Of a stretch of DNA of 64,000 bases, positions 60,638-64,000 are shown one piece after another. The translations under genes and the position numbers were made by a program. The DNA lies in contig NZ_VMSF01000001.1 of NCBI RefSeq assembly GCF_009765225.1, positions 2,108,001 through 2,172,000 of the forward strand. The letters run 5' to 3'. Source of the DNA: Leifsonia sp. AG29. Lineage in GTDB: Bacteria; Actinomycetota; Actinomycetes; Actinomycetales; Microbacteriaceae. Within the stretch, counting starts at the first letter, position 1; the number at the start of each line of letters is the position of its first letter. Below the pieces are notes generated by a model, which was given only the letters and a program-made list of their open reading frames with translations, was not told where the DNA came from and ran no database searches.

Positions 60638-62833
60638 ATGCGGGGATTCAGCACGGACAGCTCACCGCCAGACCAGCGACGGGGATCGCTCGGGCTGGTG
60701 GCTCTGGCGATCGCGGCGGCCGGTCTCCTGCTCCTCCTCGGCGCCGTCGGACCCGCCGGTCCGCCCGCCTCGGCCGAGACCACGCCGTCGCCCCCCGCCG
60801 CCGATCTCGCGGCCACCGACCCGCCGACACCGGCGTCGCCGCCGCCCACCGCCGCACCGACCACTCTGGGCCCGCTCCCCACCGGGCTCGTCACACGCTT
60901 CCCTCTCGCGATCAGCGGCTCCGGCGTGACCGGCGACACCATCGACGTGTCCGGCGGGTCGTCGCCGGGCCCGACCGAGCAGTGCCAGGCCGTCGTCGCC
61001 GCCGACGGCAGCTGGACCTGCTCGCTCGGCGCCCTGCCCGACGGCCCGTCCGTCCCGGTCCGAGCGGTCTCGCGCGGGAGCGGGGAGGCGGACTCCGGCA
61101 AGGTGCAGGTGCTGCGGCCGCCGAGCATCGCCGTGCCCCCGGGCGGCCTGGCGACCTCAGGCGGCATCCGCGGCACGGCCTACCCGGGGGCGACGGTCAC
61201 CGTGACGGCGGAGACGGGGGCGAGCTGCAGCTTCCCCGCCGACTCGACCGGTTCCTGGGGCTGTGTCCTGAGCGGCCTGGCGGATGGGCGCCACTCCGTC
61301 ACCGCGCGCCAGGTCGCGCCCTTCTCCTCGCAGAGCTCCGCCCCCACCGCGGCCGTGCCCGTCCTCGTCGACGCGACCGCCCCGCCTGCGCCCGCGATCG
61401 GCGCGCCGAGCAGCGGCTCGGCCGTCGCGCCCGGTTCCGCGTTCATAGTTCGCGGGACGGGCGAGGAGGGAGACCGCATCACCGTCTACGCGAGCACGCA
61501 GGCCGGGACCGTCGTGGCTTGCACGGCCACGGTCGCCGGAGGCGCGTGGTCGTGCTCGGCGAACCTGCCGGCCGGCAAGTACCTGCTCTCCGCGCTCCAG
61601 CGGGATGCCGCGGGCAACGTCAGTCCGGGAAGCAACGGCGTCTCGCTGACCGCCGCCGCCCCCGCGCGGAGCACTCCGGCCTCCCCGTCGACCGCCGCAC
61701 CCGCTCCGACGCCGTCGTCCGCACCGTCGAGCGCGGCGCCGGCGCCCGCACCGGCTCCCGCCGACCCGCCGGCGGCTTCGGCGCCGCACCCCGGGACCAA
61801 GAGCTGGATCGGCACCCCGTTCACCGTCGCCTCGGCTCCCGTGGTGAGCGCGGAGGCGATCCCCGGCTGGGTGCGCTCCGTCGCCCTCGCTCTGGCGGCG
61901 CTCCTCCTCCTGATCCTCCCGGCACGGCTGCTGTCCGCGGCGCTGGCGCGGAATCGCGAGCCGCGACGGACCCGGTCCCGCGGAACGCCGACGTTCTTCG
62001 GACGCAACCGTCCCCGCGATGCCGCGCCCTCGCTGTTCGCGCGATCGCAGCCGACGGTCGACGCGTCCGCGCCTCCCCCGGACCCGAACGGACCGGCCGC
62101 GGCGGACCCGTCGCAGCGCTGGCTGCTCCCCGTGGTCGGTGTGCTGGCCGCGACGCTCGTGACGCTCTCGACGTCGGTGCCGGACACGGGCGCCTACCTC
62201 CGTCTCCTGCTCGCCGTCCTCGTGGCGGTCGCCGCTGTGAACGCCGTGTGGGTGCTGTCGGCCCGTGTGATCGCACCGCGAGTCGGCTTGGAAGCGCCCC
62301 ACGTCCGCGTGCGACCGGTGGCGCTCGCGATCGTCGCGGTCACCGCGCTCGGTTCGCGTCTCGTCGGACTCGAGCCCGCACTGCTCTTCGGCCTGGTGCT
62401 CGGGGTGGTGTTCGAGCCGCACGTCGGGCGCGCGCGTCGCGGGCACGTCGCCGCGGTCCAGGCCTGTTCGGTGGCCGCTCTCGGGGTGATCGCCTGGCTG
62501 ACGGTCGGCCTGCTCCCCGCCCCGGCGGGCGTGGTCTCGGCGTTCCTCGTCGAGCTGGCGAACTCGCTCGCACTCCTCGGGCTCGGGTCCGCGGCGGTCG
62601 TCCTCCTGCCGTTCGGGTCGTTCTCGGGGAAGGCCATCGCGAGGTGGTCCCGGTGGTTCTGGCTCGCCCTGACCCTCGTCGTCTACACCCTGCTGTTCGC
62701 GCTGCTGCTGCCCGTCGCCTCCCTGGTGCAGGCCGGCGCCGGGCTCATCATCGTCGTCGTCGCCGCGGTCGTGTTCGCCGCGCTCAGCGTCTCCACGTGG
62801 CTGTGGGAGCGCTACGTCGAACCGGCGCGCTGA
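60638..62833 (+). CDS. Unknown protein: three Ig-like domains plus multi-span membrane domain
   Basis: 731 residues. An N-terminal signal/anchor (about 17-46) precedes a Thr/Pro/Ala-rich stalk, three bacterial Ig-like repeats (about 85-150, 165-240, 250-345; each ends in a pattern such as ADGSWTCSLGALPDG or TGSWGCVLSGLADG), a second Pro/Ala-rich linker, a membrane helix near 410-435, a basic cytoplasmic loop, and seven or eight further helices to the end. Paired cysteines in each Ig repeat suggest disulphides outside the cell. I do not recognise the membrane domain. It converges on the ychJ-like gene. Function unknown; perhaps surface sensing or adhesion. Confidence 0.8.
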   Translation: MRGFSTDSSPPDQRRGSLGLVALAIAAAGLLLLLGAVGPAGPPASAETTPSPPAADLAATDPPTPASPPPTAAPTTLGPLPTGLVTRFPLAISGSGVTGDTIDVSGGSSPGPTEQCQAVVAADGSWTCSLGALPDGPSVPVRAVSRGSGEADSGKVQVLRPPSIAVPPGGLATSGGIRGTAYPGATVTVTAETGASCSFPADSTGSWGCVLSGLADGRHSVTARQVAPFSSQSSAPTAAVPVLVDATAPPAPAIGAPSSGSAVAPGSAFIVRGTGEEGDRITVYASTQAGTVVACTATVAGGAWSCSANLPAGKYLLSALQRDAAGNVSPGSNGVSLTAAAPARSTPASPSTAAPAPTPSSAPSSAAPAPAPAPADPPAASAPHPGTKSWIGTPFTVASAPVVSAEAIPGWVRSVALALAALLLLILPARLLSAALARNREPRRTRSRGTPTFFGRNRPRDAAPSLFARSQPTVDASAPPPDPNGPAAADPSQRWLLPVVGVLAATLVTLSTSVPDTGAYLRLLLAVLVAVAAVNAVWVLSARVIAPRVGLEAPHVRVRPVALAIVAVTALGSRLVGLEPALLFGLVLGVVFEPHVGRARRGHVAAVQACSVAALGVIAWLTVGLLPAPAGVVSAFLVELANSLALLGLGSAAVVLLPFGSFSGKAIARWSRWFWLALTLVVYTLLFALLLPVASLVQAGAGLIIVVVAAVVFAALSVSTWLWERYVEPAR

Positions 62834-62839
62834 CGCCGC

Positions 62840-63208
62840 TCAGACGGCCTCGACGTAGAACCAGTCGCGGCCTTCCCTGAGGAAGCGCGACACCTCGTGG
62901 AGCTGCCCGCGCTCGGCGCCCTTGAAGTAAGCCCGGAACTCGACCACTCCCTCCGTGTCGAAGGGGCCGCCCGCCTCCGTTCGCACGATGTCGAGGCGGT
63001 ACCACACGAGCCCGCCGTCGAGTTCGAGAGCGGCCGGGCGAGCGGAGGGATGCCAGCTGCGGAGCAGGTACCCCGCGTCGCCGAGGGCGAAGGCGCTGAA
63101 GCGCGACCGCATCAACCGCTCAGCCGTCGGCGCGGGCTCGCCGCTGTGGAGCGGACCGCAGCAGAGGTCATAGGTCTCGCCGCTCAGGCACGGGCACCGG
63201 GAGGTCAC
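62840..63208 (-). CDS. YchJ-family (UPF0225) SEC-C motif protein
   Basis: 122 residues. The N-terminal SEC-C zinc motif CPCLSGETYDLCCGPLHSGE is followed by the YchJ domain (AERLMRSRFSAFALGDAGYLLRSWHPSARP, LVWYRLDIV, FRAYFKG). Family function is unproven. The GTG start has TACGCT exactly six bases upstream, so a leaderless mRNA is predicted. Confidence 0.9.
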   Translation of the reverse strand: MTSRCPCLSGETYDLCCGPLHSGEPAPTAERLMRSRFSAFALGDAGYLLRSWHPSARPAALELDGGLVWYRLDIVRTEAGGPFDTEGVVEFRAYFKGAERGQLHEVSRFLREGRDWFYVEAV

Positions 63209-63428
63209 CCTCCGAGCGTAGCCCGGGCGAGAAGAGACCCGGCCGGTGCCCGCGTCGGGGGATCTCGGGCACCGGCCGGGCCGGAGGACACCTCACCAGA
63301 AAGGGTGTCGGCAGCCATAGTGGACCGCCTGGATGCATGCGGGCTTCGGAGTGACTGAATGAGCTCTCACAACGCGGGAGGCGGTCGCGGGAACGCCGAA
63401 GCGGGGGCGGCAGTGTAGCGTTGTCCCT

Positions 63429-63536
63429 ATGGAAGGTGTGCTCATCGGATTCATCTGGCTCGTCGTGATCGTCGGCGGGAGCCTCGCCACGGCGGCCGCC
63501 GTGCAGATGATCAAGTCGCCCTACCGCGACCGCTGA
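63429..63536 (+). CDS. 35-residue single-span membrane peptide
   Basis: Reading gives MEGVLIGFIWLVVIVGGSLA, then TAAAVQMIKSPYRDR. One membrane helix covers residues 4-26, with a short basic tail. TAGCGT lies seven bases before the ATG, matching the leaderless pattern. It stands alone just upstream of the tRNA gene. Too short for routine gene calling; a small membrane-protein modulator is possible. Function unknown. Confidence 0.55.
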   Translation: MEGVLIGFIWLVVIVGGSLATAAAVQMIKSPYRDR

Positions 63537-63572
63537 CCCGCGGGCCCGTCGGGCCGCCTCCCGGTCGGAGTG

Positions 63573-63646
63573 GCCCCCATAGCCCAATTGGCAGAGGCAG
63601 GCGACTTAAAATCGCCCGAGTGTGGGTTCGAGTCCCACTGGGGGTA
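63573..63646 (+). tRNA. tRNA-Leu (anticodon UAA), short variable loop
   Basis: A 74-base cloverleaf: acceptor GCCCCCA/TGGGGGT, a 3-bp D stem GCC/GGC, anticodon stem GGCGA/TCGCC around CTTAAAA (anticodon TAA), T arm GTGGG-TTCGAGT-CCCAC, and A at the discriminator position. The variable loop is only five bases (CGAGT), whereas bacterial tRNA-Leu normally has a long class II arm. CCA is not encoded. Confidence 0.85.
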
Positions 63647-63839
63647 CTGCCTACCCGCTGACGATCGACGCGCGACGCGACGCGTTTGCGGCCCTGCGGG
63701 ACGCATGCGGCCGCGCGCGCAGTCGCACACGTCCCCAGCAACCGCAGGAGCGCGCGCTTGCCGGTGTCAGGCGCGCGGAGCTGCCGGCTGGCCGCGCTCG
63801 GATGAGCGAAAGCCCGGCGCCGCGGCGGCCCGGGACGGC

Positions 63840-63874
63840 CGAAGGCCCGGCCCCTGACCGGGACCGGGCCTTCG
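63840..63874 (-). terminator. Terminator hairpin for the gene at the right edge
   Basis: CGAAGGCCCGG (63840-63850) and CCGGGCCTTCG (63864-63874) form a perfect 11-bp stem, 13 bases beyond the stop of the leftward partial gene. The region 63647-63839 holds no gene that I can support. Confidence 0.75.
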
Positions 63875-63886
63875 CGCTCGAGCGCC

Positions 63887-64000
63887 TTACTTCGCGGCGA
63901 CCTCGGCGGGCTGCTTGCGCGTCGACGCCTTCGCCGGCTTCTCGACCGGCTTCGGGGTCTCTTCGACCGCCGGCGGCTTCGGCCGGGCGGCGAACTCTTC
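63887..64000 (-). CDS. C-terminal end of an unidentified Lys/Pro/Glu-rich protein (partial)
   Basis: The last 37 codons only, ending TRKQPAEVAAK and rich in Lys, Pro, Glu and Ala (KPPAVEETPKPVEKP). This is a charged, disordered tail; the family cannot be told from it. The gene continues past the right edge. The downstream hairpin supports the stop position. Confidence 0.6.
   Translation of the reverse strand, partial: EEFAARPKPPAVEETPKPVEKPAKASTRKQPAEVAAK

Noticed and set aside
1-64000. Searched by eye for CRISPR arrays, insertion sequences, prophage genes, rRNA and toxin-antitoxin pairs
   Set aside because: No repeated spacers, transposase motifs, phage structural genes, rRNA sequence or convincing antitoxin partner were seen; the PIN domain is part of PhoH.

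Overview
The window is high-GC DNA of an actinobacterium, most likely family Microbacteriaceae (Leifsonia-like). This rests on the GC-rich third positions, many GTG starts, TANNNT -10 boxes, and lineage-type small families I recognise by pattern (DUF7882-like, DUF6264-like, DUF4245, DUF4307). It is ordinary chromosome, densely packed. I see no insertion sequence, prophage, CRISPR array or rRNA, and no gap over 300 bases without a gene. About 62 protein genes and one tRNA are supported; the first and last genes run off the window.

Layout. (1) 1-6350: a sugar-uptake locus on the minus strand, with a lipoprotein binding protein, two CUT1 permeases and a clan GH-A glycosidase, next to a LacI-type regulator. 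LacI-like palindromes sit in both promoters. (2) 6499-12646: an amine or beta-amino-acid catabolic module with an FAD oxidase, a PucR regulator, a methylmalonate-semialdehyde-type dehydrogenase and a class III aminotransferase. (3) 12669-23280: accessory genes, namely NYN/OST-HTH, zinc-free MDR reductase, a tandem pair of DUF7882-like proteins, MFS, MgtC, hydrolase, an unknown protein with a paralogue at 46321, a GT2 plus polytopic membrane protein, a LON-domain protein and DUF427. (4) 23570-38945: mostly core genes (ychF, exonuclease, rmuC, glpX, fba, ispH, xseA, xseB, DUF4245, carbonic anhydrase, fumC, PIN-PhoH). Among them lies a divergent redox pair: a QorB-like reductase and an HxlR regulator fused to a complete PP2C phosphatase. 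(5) 39162-46908: class V aminotransferase, UppS-type prenyltransferase, TrhA, DUF4307, greA, ilvA, AI-2E exporter and the second unknown paralogue. (6) 46975-50999: a four-gene ABC importer operon of the iron/polyamine type. (7) 51161-55969: a YcaQ-like protein with an overlapping unknown gene, HtpX/LemA and an ABC-2 exporter. (8) 55985-60511: a tightly overlapped operon tetR - MFS - racemase-fold PLP enzyme - alditol-oxidase-like flavoenzyme. (9) 60638-64000: a secreted-Ig/multi-TM unknown protein, a YchJ-like protein, a 35-residue membrane peptide, an unusual tRNA-Leu(UAA) and a partial gene.

The most noteworthy observations are the HxlR-PP2C fusion with a palindrome over its own -10 box; a set of at least fifteen genes in which TANNNT lies exactly six bases before the start codon, which predicts leaderless mRNAs; the uncharacterised tetR/MFS/racemase/oxidase operon; and a CG-dinucleotide run that may put an MFS transporter out of frame with its best promoter and start. 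All function calls come from reading motifs and context; no database search was run.
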